Both the position numbers and the translations under genes were made by a program. This document shows positions 1 through 11,933 of a stretch of DNA of 64,000 nt, one piece after another (position 1 is the first letter of the stretch; the number at the start of each line of letters is the position of its first letter). The DNA comes from Coniella vitis. Lineage: Eukaryota; Ascomycota; Sordariomycetes; Diaporthales; Schizoparmaceae. The notes under the pieces are model-generated. The model did no database searches. It was not told the DNA's origin and saw nothing but the letters and a program-made list of their open reading frames with translations. The DNA lies in contig WUJK01000003.1 in assembly GCA_011317545.1 (NCBI GenBank), positions 2,232,001 to 2,296,000 of the forward strand, in the 5' to 3' direction.

Positions 1-380
1 ACAAAGCGTATTACAAGTACTTTCTGCTGTCACTAATATCTAAGCCCGAGAGACTATGGGACATTACATAGTACACATGGTAGAATGGAACCCGTTGCTT
101 ACAGGCCCAGAAGGCTCTCTTGGCGATGCTACGTAGTACTATAACTGGCAGCCCAGCGCTTTCATTGGACTGGAGCCTCTGCGCTTGGTGCCCCACTGCC
201 CATTGAAGCATGAGCATGTGAGAGCTCAACAATAAAACAAACAGGAGACGGCGGTCAAGGGCCAGCTTTGAAGTCTCCCAAGCAACGTGTGCCCGCCGCA
301 TTTCGTGGTAGTATTTCATGCTATAAAGTATTAGTGCACGCCACAATATTTACAATGGTGAATAGAATTCCCCACGACCA
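1..380. other. Intergenic, no gene seen
   Basis: No convincing coding sequence. The stretch holds one exact TACATAGTAC at 65-74 and a one-mismatch relative (TACGTAGTAC) at 130-139. A minus-strand open frame at 11-346 has no recognisable family features and is treated as chance. The right end is presumably the promoter of the small gene that starts near 381. Confidence 0.5.
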
Positions 381-1026
381 ATGACAGTAAGCACATAGCA
401 GGGAGCGAGGCTGATGATGAGCCACAGGCCACCCAAGACACCGTCGACTCGTGGAGTGAGCCTCATGCCCCCAAGGGCGAGTCCCTCAAGTCCTTCAAGG
501 AGCTGGAGCACACCCTCAAGAAGGAGCTCGTCCACCTCCGTCACGACCACGACAGTATGTGCCCTCAGTCTGTGCCCTTCCCAGCTGACAGTCCAGTACG
601 GCTACTGACCTCCTCTTCACCCGCAACCTCAACAGAACACGAAAAGGAATACTTCCAAGCAGTCGTAAGCATTTCTGTCCCCTTTGTTCGTCGTTGGCAA
701 ACTACTGCTAAAGTGCAAACCCATCATTTCTTCCACAGGCCCATCTCAGCGATGCGCAACTGACCAGCTTCACTGTCGACGATTTTGATCTCGTCCGCGT
801 CGGCCCCTCAGCCTACGGCACTCACATCTTTGGCCGCGTCCGCATCCCAGCGCTGCCCGAGGACGGGCCCTGCTACGTCTTCTTTCGCCTGTGCGACAAG
901 GGCAAGGAGGAGGAGGCCACTTTTCACAGCTTCCACACGGAGCAGGCGCCCGACACGGAGAATGGCGGCTTCAAGTTCAGAGCCGTCTTTACCAAGGATG
1001 ATCCGATTGAGTGGTTTGATGACTAG
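381..1026 (+). CDS. Small conserved-looking protein of unknown function, four exons
   Basis: The model is exons 381-386, 428-554, 636-664 and 739-1026, giving 149 residues. All junctions fit in phase: donors GTAAGC, GTATGT and GTAAGC, acceptors CACAG, AACAG and CACAG. The first exon carries only two codons (Met-Thr) and its intron is 41 nt, so the start is the least certain part. The N-terminal half is charged and probably helical (KSFKELEHTLKKELVHLRHD). The C-terminal half looks like a compact beta-rich domain ending in DDPIEWFDD, with VGPSAYGTHIFGRVRIP and CYVFFRLCDKGKEEE inside. No signal peptide or membrane segment is seen. I do not recognise the family. It converges on MAK21, 225 bp away. 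The coding flavour of the last exon and the phase agreement make a real gene likely. Confidence 0.7.
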
Positions 1027-1251
1027 GTAGCCGCGTTCTGAGAAGAGGCACTCGGCTCAAATCATGAACAGTTAAGTAGTAGTGCTGTTGGACGGCCCAG
1101 GCTGGGTCAAAATAGCAATAGGACACACACTCAAAGTAGGAAAACAGGGGATTTGCATGCATAAGGTGATTTGGTGGTTGTAACTGCAGTCACGTTGCTC
1201 TTTTTTGATATCCTGGCTTTTGGAATTACAAGGAAGCCTCTTTTCCTTCTA

Positions 1252-4200
1252 CTACTCATCATCCTCGCCACCCAGCAACGCGGCGTAGTCATCGGCTGTT
1301 GCAAACATCGGCAGCTTCTTGAGCTCACGCTTCGACATCTTGCCCTTGCCGTCAGACTTACCCTTGCTCTTCTTGCTGGCTGGCGCCTCCTCTGCTTCCT
1401 CCTCTTCCTCGCTAAAGACCGCCTCGCCATCCTCAGAACCATCTTCGTCCTCGCCCATATCCACAACCACGTCCTCAGCTCCAGAGTCCATATCGATATC
1501 CTCGTCGTCGTCGTCATCATCATCATCAGACATATCAAGCAACGAACCCAAATCAGACTCATCATCCTCGCCCATATCCAGATCCGCATCCGCATCCGCA
1601 TCGTCCCCGTCAACTTCAGGTCGCGAGTTGACGAGTGCATCCCAAATCTCATCCTCGTCCACGTCCTCCTCGTCGCCATCGGCAGCAGCATCCTTCTTGG
1701 CCTTCTTATCCTTGCTTTCCTGGCCAGGCTTGCCAATCTGCGAAAAGTATGCGTGGAAAAAGACATCCTCGGCAGCAACATCCTCTTGCTTCTTGTTCCA
1801 GAACCCAGCAGAGTTGACATTGGTCTGTTGCTTGGTGCTCGACCTGCCAGGCACCACGACATGCGCCGCGCTGCCCGCCGCCAACAAAGGCTGCATGATG
1901 GAAGCACCGCGCTTGCTGTCCGTGGCCTTGGGGTTCTTGTACACGAACTTGTCCAGAAAGTTGATGAGGGTATGGTTGGCAAGTTCCGGCTTGGGCAGCG
2001 CCTTTTGCCTGACCAGCAGGTTGGCCGCAAAGACGGATACCGAAGGGTGGTAGTGGCTGAAGTACGGGATCACCTCCCACAAGCAACTTTGCTCAGCGTT
2101 GCTCCATCTGGGGTCTCCCTTGCGTCCATCGTAGCCCCGTGGTTTGCGCTCCGCATTCTGTGGCGCAACGTCACCGTTTGTGGTCGGCGCATCGACATAT
2201 ACCTCTTCGTCGTCTCCGTCTTCTTCTGGTTCGTTGAGAAGCGTCTTGAGGTCAGGGAAACTGTCCTCTAGCTGGGCTATAAGGTACATAATTCCACAGA
2301 CGAATGGTGCCTCGTGGAGGTAGCAAACTTGCAGCATACGCTTGACAAATGCCTTGACTCGCCGAACATCAACGTCGTTCTTCAAAGACCGGAAGAGAAG
2401 GTTGAGGTATAGTGCTTGCTTAGAGGAACGGATCAAGCGGGGGTCAAGGAGCGACTCGTAGAGTGTTCTGTAGAATCGATCAACGGCAATGTGCTTAGTG
2501 ACAGAGAGCTGTTGCACAAGCATCAGCGCCTGAATGGCTGTATTGAAGTTGGACGAGTGCGTAATCTTGAAGAGCGTATCCAGATGTGATTCGAGCGTCT
2601 CATCGTCCGTGTTGGAGAAGGGCACGGCACGGTTCACGCCCGTGAGAATGGCAGAAACCAGCTTTTCTGCAGTCTCAGTGTCCACTAACGGTCCTGTCTT
2701 GTTTGCATCTTGCTCCTTCTCTTTCTTGAAATGCTTCTTCTTGCCAGGCTTCTGCTTCTCGTCGCCCGCGCCGGCATAGTTGAGCGCGCCCATCTTGAGC
2801 AAAGCAACAAACAAATCGAAGTAAATTCGAACCAGAGAGTCTGCAATTTGCGGCTCCTTGTTGCTGAGAATGGTTTGGTTGAGAGTGTTGATGGCGTAGT
2901 ATTTGGTTCGGATGGTCTGTCCTAGTCGCAGCAAGATTTCCGTCTCAATCGTGCTGATGACAATGTTCTTCATTCCCGGGTGGGTGGTAAGCAGTTGCAA
3001 AATCAGATAAGAAGCGCGGGAAGCAATCTTCTTCTCGCGATCTCCCAGCTTGTTGACGAGCAGTCTCAGCAGGTTTGCTTCTTGTTCTGGCTTGTCTCGC
3101 AACAATCCAAACACGAAATCCAGAGATCTCGATCTCGAGTACTCAATCTCGTCACCGCACCATAATTCGAGCAGTTGAATGATCTTAAAGTAGGCATTCT
3201 TGAGCCAGTCCTCGTAAACCCACATAACCAGATGCGCCTTGGTCAACTTTCCAGGTAGCGACTTCTCGGGGCTCCAAGAAGTAACTGAGTACTTTTGCAA
3301 GGTACCAAGCAGTCCCGGCTGAGCTCGGAATTGCCGCAATCGTCGATCACCAGGCAGTACAACACCGTTCCCGAAGAGATCGACCAATGCACCGAGAGCA
3401 GCAATCGCCTGCTCGCGACTCTTCTTGCCCGCCAGGTTCATCAGGCTCTCCAGCGTCTTGATATTGTGCACGGGAGATTCTTGGACAGCCAGGGTCAAGG
3501 CAGAGACCTTGTCTGACATTGTTCCCGAGGACATGATGGTCGACATGAACTTGTGGGTCGATGAGGCGGATACTGTCTTGTCGTATGCCGCGGCATCGGT
3601 CTCCAGTAGCGTTTGCGCGTATGCCTTGAGGGCATTGATCGATGTCGAGAAGTTTCGAATGTCATCGGGTGATGGTGTTGGCAGTCCTTCCTGGCTCACG
3701 GCATGCCAATCAGGCCTTGGCTCGAATACCTAAAGAAGTCATCAGTAACTGCTTGTGCACGGGCAGGAGAAGATGGGAGATGGCACAAACTGACCAACTT
3801 ACCCGCTGCAGAGCGACCTTGCGGAGTCTCAGCAGGCAGCGTCTTGGTCTCCTCTTCGGTTTCATCCTCCCAATCCTCGTCCTCAACAGTCTCCTCTTGG
3901 TCCGCCTCGTCCTCGTCCTCTTCTTGTTCTTGTTGTTCTTCTATTTCGTCGTCGGTCGCAAGATCCTCGTCGCGTACTTTTTCAAAACCAAGTCCAGCAG
4001 CGAATTTTGCGAGTTCGTTCTTAAGAGACTTGTCCGGGTCAGTGGAGCCTGCCTTTCCAGGCTTCCCACTCTGGCCTTCCTCGGCGTCCGAGTCCACGCC
4101 AGCGACCAGTTCCAGATCGGCCTCATCGCCACCCAGCAGCTTGATTTCTTCGAGCATCTCGGCCTTCTTATCTTTTGGCGCAGCAGCTTTTGGCTTGCCG

Positions 4201-4436
4201 TGGGCTTGCTTGGCCTCCTGAGCATGTCTCTTCTTCGGGTTCGCATCTTTGCTGTCGCCATCGCCGCGTTTCCTTTTGCCGGGACGGTCGTCCTTCTTAG
4301 GGGCTTGTTGCTTCGGTTGCAACTTTGGCTTGGAGAGTTCCGTGTCGATCTTGGCGGTCAACTTGGACAATGCGTTCTCGTCAAAGGCAGGCTTGGTGGC
4401 TGCTTTCGAGCCCTTGGACTTTTTCTTTCCAGCCAT
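1252..4436 (-). CDS. MAK21: Ribosome biogenesis protein Mak21/Noc1 (CBF/Mak21 family)
   Basis: Nucleolar factor that with Noc2 escorts early 60S pre-ribosomal particles. Exons are 4436-3795 and 3729-1252, giving 1039 residues, close to the yeast length (about 1025). The lysine-rich N terminus (MAGKKKSKGSK) is followed by acidic tracts. The family motif VFEPRPDWHA begins exactly at exon 2, which fixes the acceptor. A helical-repeat body includes the CBF/Mak21 core (roughly residues 620-730, RTLYESLLDPRLI to CGIMYLIAQLEDSFPDL). The C terminus has long Asp/Glu runs and ends with LPMFATADDYAALLGGEDDE, typical of the family. The intron uses a weak GTCAGT donor at 3794 although a stronger GTAAGT lies 8 nt upstream, because only GTCAGT keeps frame with the conserved acceptor. 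The gene is divergent from the prolyl-tRNA synthetase. Confidence 0.95.
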
Positions 4437-5007
4437 GGTTGATTTGCTGAGACCGTTGCCTGGTGGTGGGGCGAGTAGTGTTTAGTAGGATGATAACAAT
4501 CGGATTGAAAAGGCTTCCTGGACCACTTGACGTTGTGCAAAGCTTGTGACGAGATCTGGATCTGCTACTCCGGTTTAAAGCCCCTTCACTCTCCCAAAAA
4601 GTCGCAATCACAGTGTAGCCCTACTACGACGCATGGACAGAAGTTTTCTGGGTGGTTTATCATGGGAAATTTTAGCCTGCCGCCCAAAAGATTTAGTGGA
4701 GTATTTGCACTGCGACAGGGGTATCGATACATGGAACAGGGGTCTTGGAAGACCGCTGCAGTGGGGAAGTTGAGTTCACGTTGCCTTGTACCTTTGTACC
4801 CGTCAAAAGATATCATGACCCTTGGATGGAACGAAACAACACGATCACCAACCAGAAAAGGAAACGCGAACTCCAAGTCTCCACCGTAAGGGTCATTGAA
4901 CCGCCCATTGCTCGTGGGTGATCAATCTTCACCAATAACGAGAGCAGCGCAATCCTTTGTCTTTTCAGGTTTTCTTTTTTTTTTTTGTCAGAGCATAGTC
5001 GCTGAGG
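4437..5007. promoter_or_regulatory. Shared divergent promoter of MAK21 and the prolyl-tRNA synthetase gene
   Basis: A 571-bp spacer between two divergent start codons. It includes a T11-12 tract just upstream of the right-hand start (around 4976-4987), a common feature of fungal promoters. No defined transcription-factor site is claimed. Confidence 0.5.
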
Positions 5008-7323
5008 ATGTCGTCAAATATGAGGTGCTTGACGGCGCGCCTCATACGACCTCGCTCAAGAATACAGCCTTCAGGCAATCCGAGGCTCACAAGATCTTTT
5101 CACGTTGACGGGAGATCGCGCTTGACCAGAGAATGGGTTCCTACAGGAGGCATAGCTGCTAGCGTAGATGAAGGTGCGCTTCAGAGATGTTTGAAAACCA
5201 AAGAGCGCAAAGGTTAACATCCACCAAAATGGCAGATGCGCATGGGAAACTTATTCGTGCTGGATTTATCCGCCAGGTTCGTTCTTCCCTCGACAACTTT
5301 TATGTGTTATGTCGGGAATATGGACTGAATACTCGGCAGACTCACTCTGGGATTTTCCACCTCCTTCCTTTCGGCCTGCGAGTGCAGGAAAAGCTCACTC
5401 GCCTCATTGATCGATACATGAAAAACTTGGGTAAGTAAATGCTCAGTGTGTATGGCTCAGAAACTCTCGTGCCTTTTTCTTACCAACATGAATAGGTGCC
5501 GCGAAAGTCCAGCTTTCGGCAATATCGTCTGAAGCCATCTGGGAACAAAGTGGCCGTTTACCCAAGGTTGGATCAGAAGTAAGCGCCTGATTTCGAAAGA
5601 GGGGGGCCTCCCCTTCTCTCCATGGACGCGATGGACGTCCAAATGACTGACATTTTGGCAAAGTTGTTCCGTTTTGTAGACCGGAAAGATGCCCGATTCC
5701 TCCTGTCACCTACCCACGAAGAGGAGATAACTTCGCTAGTGGCGGGCTCAGTTACATCTTACAAGAGTCTGCCTTTGAGGTTATACCAAATAAGTAAGTC
5801 CTCGGATCCTTTGGGAATTCCCTCGACATACCTGGTCTCTACCTGTAGACCGCGGCTTGCTAATCGTTCCAACAGCAGCAAAATATAGAGATGAGCTCCG
5901 TCCTCGTCAAGGCCTGTTGCGCGGCCGCGACTTTTGCATGAAGGATCTCTACACGTTCGACTACACCGCCTCGAAAGCGCTACAAACGTACGAGAGCGTG
6001 CGGGAGGCCTACTCCAAAATCTTTATCGATGAGATGAAGCTCCCCATCTTGGTCGCGGAAGCGAGCTCGGGTGACATTGGCGGCGACCTGAGCCACGAGT
6101 ACCACATCCCCACCTCCCTCGGCGAGGATCATGTCATGAGTTGCAACAGCTGCGGCTATGTCGCCAACGAAGAGGTCGCATCGAGTCGAACCGTCGAACC
6201 GACCCGCGAAGTCGAGCCCGACGAAGTCAGCGTGTGGCGCGGCATCTCCAAGGACCGCAGGACATTTGTCAACGTGTGGTATCTGGCCGATGAAGGACAA
6301 ACACATTCGTCCATCAACACACACGCTTTGAAACAATTCGTACCCAATCTCGATGCCGGCCTCGAGAACCCAGTGGCCCAGTGGGCCTTGGCCCTCGAAT
6401 CTTCCCTTGACACCATGCGGCTCGTCAACCTCTTTGATTCACGCGTTCCGGGCAAAACAAGACACAATATTCACAACAGCAAGCGCTTCGTGCCCACCGA
6501 ACTCAAAAAATACTCGGGTAGAATCTCGTACGCCAAACACAGCCGCGCCAGCAGCAACGTTAACCTTTTGCGCATCAACGACGGCGATGGCTGTCCGCGA
6601 TGTCCCACCGGCACGCTCAAGGTGCAAAAGGCCATCGAATTGGGCCACACTTTCCACCTGGGCACAAAATATTCGGAGGCCATGAATGCCTATGTCAACG
6701 TGCCCAAGAAACTCATAGCTGAAGAAGAGGCGCTCAACAAGGAGCGTCAGCAAAGCGAGAAAGTAGTTGCTGCCGACGCGGCGGCAGACGCAGAGCGGTC
6801 ATCGCCCACAGCTACCACAGACTTTGTTGCTGCCACCAGCACCAGCACCAGCACCAGCACCACCATCCCCCAAGGCGGCAGCACCAGCATGCAAGTCCAT
6901 TACCAGATGGGCTGCCACGGCATCGGCGTCTCGCGCATCATTGGCGCAGTGGCGAACCACCTGGTCGACAAGCGCGGCCTCAACTGGCCGCGCGCCATTG
7001 CGCCGTTTGAGGCCATTATAGTCTATGTCACAAAAGTGATAGGCGAGGAGGAGAGCACCATGGTGTACGATCTCTTGCATGACGACCACCCGGACCAAGC
7101 GCACCCCGCTGTAGATGCCGTCCTCGATGACCGGCCCGAGTACTCGATTGGATGGAAGCTCCAGGACGCGGACCTGATTGGGTACCCGGTTGTCATTGTG
7201 CTCGGGCGGGAATGGAGGAATTCGAAAAAGGCAGAGGTGCAGTGTAGACGGCTTGATTTCAAGGAGGATGTGCCGCTTGACGAGATCAGGGGTGTTGTGA
7301 GTGGATTGTTGCAGAAGTTGTAA
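5008..7323 (+). CDS. Prolyl-tRNA synthetase, bacterial/mitochondrial type
   Basis: Class II synthetase charging tRNA-Pro, here probably in mitochondria. Exons are 5008-5173, 5236-5430, 5496-5578, 5664-5793 and 5876-7323; 673 residues. The first ~45 residues are rich in Arg and Ser with no acidic residue before about 34, as in a matrix-targeting presequence (MSSNMRCLTARLIRPRSR). Splicing of exon 1 to 2 gives SVDEDAHGKLIRAGFIRQ. Motif 1 region: GIFHLLPFGLRVQEKL. HEEE of bacterial ProRS: SPTHEEEITSLVAGSV. Motif 2: RDELRPRQGLLRGRDFCMKD. Motif 3: GCHGIGVSRIIGA. A C-terminal anticodon-binding domain follows (PFEAIIVYV onward). A low-complexity Ser/Thr insert (ATSTSTSTSTT) lies just before motif 3. 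The last intron ends in a NAGNAG acceptor (CAGCAG, 5873-5878); the first AG is preferred because it restores the family spacing YQITAKYRDE. Confidence 0.93.
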
Positions 7324-7771
7324 ATTTTGTGTATACTTTGGAGGGATCGCGATCAATGCTTGTACAATAAAAACAAAATTCTTTGGGCTGACTTCTAGAA
7401 TTGATGTGCCATTCATCCATGTGCAAAAAGGAATAAAAAGCTCATAAAATAAAGTCTCAATGAAAATCTTATACAGGCAGCGTAACAATCCAAAACACTA
7501 CACTACGTTGCTGATATTTCAAGATGGTCGATGTTCTTTCCGCATGTTCAAAATTAAATATCCCTTGCTGTTCAGAAGAATCACGGTCGGCCTTTCTTCT
7601 TCTACCCCTATGGCGCAACCCATTTGGCAAATAAACACGCAGATGCAATGAAGACTGACAACGCCAGAAAGGAACCCCAGAGAAGAATGAATCCATGACA
7701 GAGCTCAGCGACGCCCCGGTTTTCCCAATATGTGATGTGTCAAGTCCTCATACTTAATATCGCCCCCCATT
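7324..7771. other. Convergent intergenic spacer
   Basis: 448 bp between the 3' ends of the prolyl-tRNA synthetase gene and NUP84. It is AT-rich, with AATAAA-like stretches such as GGAATAAAAAG near 7430, consistent with two facing 3' UTRs. No gene seen. Confidence 0.5.
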
Positions 7772-10700
7772 TCACGAGGCATCTCTAACGTTCCACAGCT
7801 CCTTGGACCATCCCATTTCCCGCATCTTCTTGATACTCGTCTGGCCCGTCTTGCTTGCCTTCTTCTTCTCCGCCGGCTCAGCAGCCAACGCCTTGCTGAC
7901 CGAGGCAAATGCTAAAACGAGTTCCTTCATGCGGCCCGTTTTGACAAGCAGCGCCGCAATGTCCGAGTTGCGTTCTGCAACCACGGCCGCCAGATCCATT
8001 GCCTCGAGGAGATTGTCTCTGGTGAGGCTGCTGCCAGCGTACTGAAGCGCAGACACGTATGCAATAAGCGTCTCGGGAAGATACAATTCGCGCAAAGTGG
8101 CAAATTCGAGCTCGTTGTCGCGGTTGTGAGTCTCCAGCAACCAGCCCTTGAGGACGGGCTTCATGCCCGTCTTTGCTAGGCGGATCGCCTGCCCCAGACG
8201 CTCGTAGAATTCTCGATTCGGGACATTGCTCGAGCTACGAGGATGACAAAATTAGCTTTCTGGTTGCATTGTCTAGATTTAAGAAAGAAGGGGGGGGGGT
8301 AAACGTACTCTTGTACAAACTGCGTCAAAGTGCCCACGGTCTCGATGCCGTCCAGGGCCATGACGAAGCTCTGCAGCTCCCACATGTTCTTGACTGCGAG
8401 TGCGAGACGTGTCTGCGAAACAGCTTGTTCTTCTTCTCCAGCATCGTCCATCTCTCCAAGAAGTGCATGCTCATTGGTAAGGAGCTCATTGATAAAATCT
8501 TCGGGCGACTCTCCGATATCTTTGTGAGCGAGTGCCATAATGAGGTCCTCGACCTTCACGCGTTCGAAGAAGTCACGGGCAGCCCCGAGGTGTTTATGCT
8601 CTGCGTCTTGTTAGTACAGCCAGGCTGACCTTTTTGGCTGGACAACTTACTTAGGAGATATTGATATATCTTGATACCAAATTCGCAAGCAACAAGGAGG
8701 TTGCCCTCGCCAGCAAACAGCCACTCCATGGAACGAATGAGGTTTTCATGGACGATTTCGTTCTGGCCGTCTCCGCCAATGAAATCTGGAATGATGCCTC
8801 GTCCAAAGACCATGTCTGGCTGGGCCTGCTTGAGGATCTGGAATCGACCTTCGCTGGATTGCGAGGTATTCACATCCTCGAGTTGTTTCAGGAAATGCCG
8901 TGGCTGTTCTTTCAAAAATGTCTTGATGTCCATTCCCACACGGCGGATCTGATTGAGCAAGGCCAGTTGCTCTTCGCGGTCTTTCACGTGGATGACATTC
9001 AGGCTCAAGGTCTCGTACCTCCGTGCTCCAGATAACTGAGCACAGTACAACGGTATCAAGAGTTCAAGCTGTGCCAAACGCAAGAAACTGACATACGCCG
9101 CAATGGCATGTTCTCCAACCAGACTTTTGAAGTTGCCCGATCGTAACACGTCGGTGTTGTTCGATTCGAGAGCGTTGATCATAATGACAATGTGGGTAAT
9201 TATCCGCAAGCCATCATGCTCCGACATTTTGGTGTATTTCGAAGCATTACCTTCAGAAGGGCCAAGGTCAAAGTCAGGGATTAGGAACGACTTGCCATCT
9301 TGATTGGCTTCGGTCGATAGAGCAAGTCCCTGTTGGTAGATGTATGTGTCGAGTGTGTTTGCGATAATGGCTCCTTGCAGCGCCTTGGCGGCTGTGTTGG
9401 CCTCTTTTTGTGCTTGGGGAAAGTAGGTGTCCTCTTTCTCAATCTGCTCAACCAATTTCTTGGCAACATTTGCTTCATCACCGAGATACTGCATGGCATC
9501 AAACGACGGCAAGTGTTGCGAAGATGCTCCTGTTGCGTCGAATCGTCGGATCAGGTATGAGTCAAACTGCGTGCGCAAGAGGGCATTGTAGTGAGCAAAC
9601 ATGAAGTCATCCCATGACTTGCTAACAGTGAGCACACTGTCAATGTCGCCAGAAAGCAAACCATATACGCCCCGCTCCCAGTCATCGACGCCGCCTGACT
9701 TGACCAAGGAATAACATATCCGTCGCCAGAGGATCAATGATGAAGGATCAAGGTCGGGTGCGTCCTCGTCGCCAGTGGTAGAAAGCGGAAGGGCAGAAAT
9801 GGTGCTCGCTCTCCATATCTCTGTCCTCTCAGTGCACCAGTCGCGGATCTCGTCCATTGGACGCCCACGGCGTAAAAGATGGTAGCAACCCAGCCAGATG
9901 GCCCGCTCAAAGTACTCGTCGTGCGGTTCGAGCTTCCGGCCTTGCCTCGTCATGACGTCGGGATCGAGTTGTGTGGTATAGGCAAAACCAGATGTTTTTG
10001 CTGACTCGGGATCAACAACGCCAGGGATGGCATTGACGCTCTTGTGCAGTTTAATAGCCTCGCGCGTGTGAAGCCATCCATGCGCCACCAGATCGCCGCG
10101 GTCTGCCTTTTGCTGAAATTCATGCACGATTTCTTCTATTGGAGGACCGACATTCGCGGAAGTCTGTAACCATTCCAAAACGGCTTTGCGCTCCTGCGCT
10201 ACCGAATCCGACAAAATGAAGTCTTCCCAATAATCTCGTCTTGACTTGAGCTCTCCATGTAAGGTATGGGGCTTCGTGGCGGGGTCAGGGTGTCGCAAGG
10301 GCAGTAGCTGGGCCAGCAAGCTCCAGGTCTGCGCCTCCGACTCCCACTTCATTGCATCGCCTGCTTCATTGGCATCCTGTTGAGCATCCGTGTCCATGTC
10401 GTTCGCATCGTCGCTATATTGCGAGGGGTCCCATCTGCGACCTCTCGCTAGGTTCTCCAGGGTCTGACGTTCTCGCAGGACAAAGGCCTTCTCGCTTGTA
10501 AAGTCATGGTATCGGCGGAGGAGTTGGAAGACGCGTTCGCGCTTCTTGTCGGGGGTGGCATGGGTCAGGCTGGATTCGTCGAGCCAGCGTCCAAACTCTT
10601 CTACCTCGGGCCCAGCCTGGATGCGGCTCTGTTGGTACGTGTCGTCGAGTTGAGCCATATCATCATCTGCAAGGAAGGAGCATCAGTTCAGACACAGTCA

Positions 10701-10962
10701 CAGCCACAGCCGTACGGGGTTGTGGAAAAACTAACCTTCGTCGCTCTCGTCCAAGCCTAATCCGACGTCTGGCAGTCTACGCTGCGCAGGCGGCGAAAAC
10801 TCCTTCTGCAACGAGCCGCGCGAGCTAGTCAGCCAAGCGAGAACCCGAACAATGTGGGATCAGATATGCTGTGCAGTTGCTGAGGTGGACGCAAGCTCCA
10901 GAGACGCTTCACGGGGCGGTCGGTATGAACTTTGTAGTACTTACATCCAGGCCTGGCGACAT
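7772..10962 (-). CDS. NUP84: Nucleoporin Nup84/Nup107
   Basis: Scaffold nucleoporin of the Y-complex (Nup84/Nup107-160 complex) in the nuclear pore. Exons are 10962-10945, 10805-10736, 10666-8651, 8600-8309 and 8234-7772; 952 residues. The short first two exons, MSPGLD then an acidic linker, join in phase to DDDMAQLDDTYQQ. The protein is almost entirely alpha-helical, as expected for this family, with no membrane segment. Landmarks are EFGRWLDESSL near the N terminus, AIWLGCYHLLRRGRPMDEIR in the middle and SMEWLFAGEGNLLVACEFG late. The splice A+AG gives YLLKHKHLGAARDFFERV, and the next junction gives FVQDSSNVPNREFYERLGQA, both consistent with the Nup107 C-terminal helices. The final intron contains a G10 tract. 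CMC4 lies upstream on the same strand. Confidence 0.92.
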
Positions 10963-11933
10963 GGTGCTGCTGCACAAGCTCAGGCAGTGCCATGCAAGTC
11001 TGGCAGACGCGTCTTGATTGGCGAAAGGCTACTATGTAGACCCGCATCCAGCCGTATGGACGACAGCTAGAAAGGCGCTAGAAGTTCAGAAAACGGTGCG
11101 ATCTGTGATTGCACGGTTTAGAGAGTTGTGAATGCAAAAGAGCTTGTTGACATGTGAAGGAGAAATCTAGCAGGGCGTCTTCGCAAAAACGCAGATGGAG
11201 TGACGCGCTGTTGAGAAGAAAAAGGCGTCTGTACCATATAGTACGTAGTACTCATGTACTACATGTACAAAGAGACATCTGCAGGCCAGGGTGTGGTGCT
11301 CCAATATGAAAAGAAGTTGCCGCTACCTTGATACGATTTGACAGTAGCTAGACTTGGCCTTTGCAACCACAACTGTGCTGTACTTTGAGTGCTCATTTGT
11401 ACTTGCAGACCATCTTAGAGCGAGGGTAATCATTCTCGGGCCCTTCCAGATAGATTGTAGGGTTGCTGGACGCCCGCACAACTCAGGCTCTGGGAGGTTC
11501 TCAAGTCCATAATACTCTGATGCCTTAGCACGACCGGGTGGCCCCGCAGCCAGCAGCAGCCGGCCAATCAGCGCTAGGGCGCTCGCGAGCAGCTCAAAAC
11601 CGCAGCCAAAAATTTCACGAGCAACCTTTTGGTTTCCCTTTTTCTTCTTCTTTTCTCATCAATGTCACGGCTTTCATATTAGAGTCTCGGAGCAAGACTG
11701 TCAGTACTTGCTCAGGTCCTACGGGTCCTCTTGCGCGCTCAATGGATGCCTAGATTAACTTCACTATCCTTTCCAGTTGACCTGATTCCTCTTTTTGGGT
11801 GGACGTTTGCATTTGGATCAGTGATACATATGCTCTTGAGGCTCCTCCGATTTGCTTCCAGATGTGTCTGTTGATGCGATACAGCTCGCCCCGACCGTAG
11901 AAACCGGGAAACCACACGCTGCTTTGCGCCCGA
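10963..11933. other. Intergenic between NUP84 and CMC4
   Basis: 971 bp serving as the NUP84 upstream region and the CMC4 3' flank. It has a cluster of TAGTAC/GTACT words at about 11236-11270 (ATAGTACGTAGTACTCATG then TACTACATGTAC), related to the recurrent intergenic 10-mer. No coding sequence is supported. Confidence 0.5.

Noticed and set aside
1171..2271. 366-residue plus-strand frame opposite MAK21
   Set aside because: Antisense shadow of the Asp/Glu-rich MAK21 C terminus; composition (Ile/Leu/Val and Ser runs) reflects the opposite strand.
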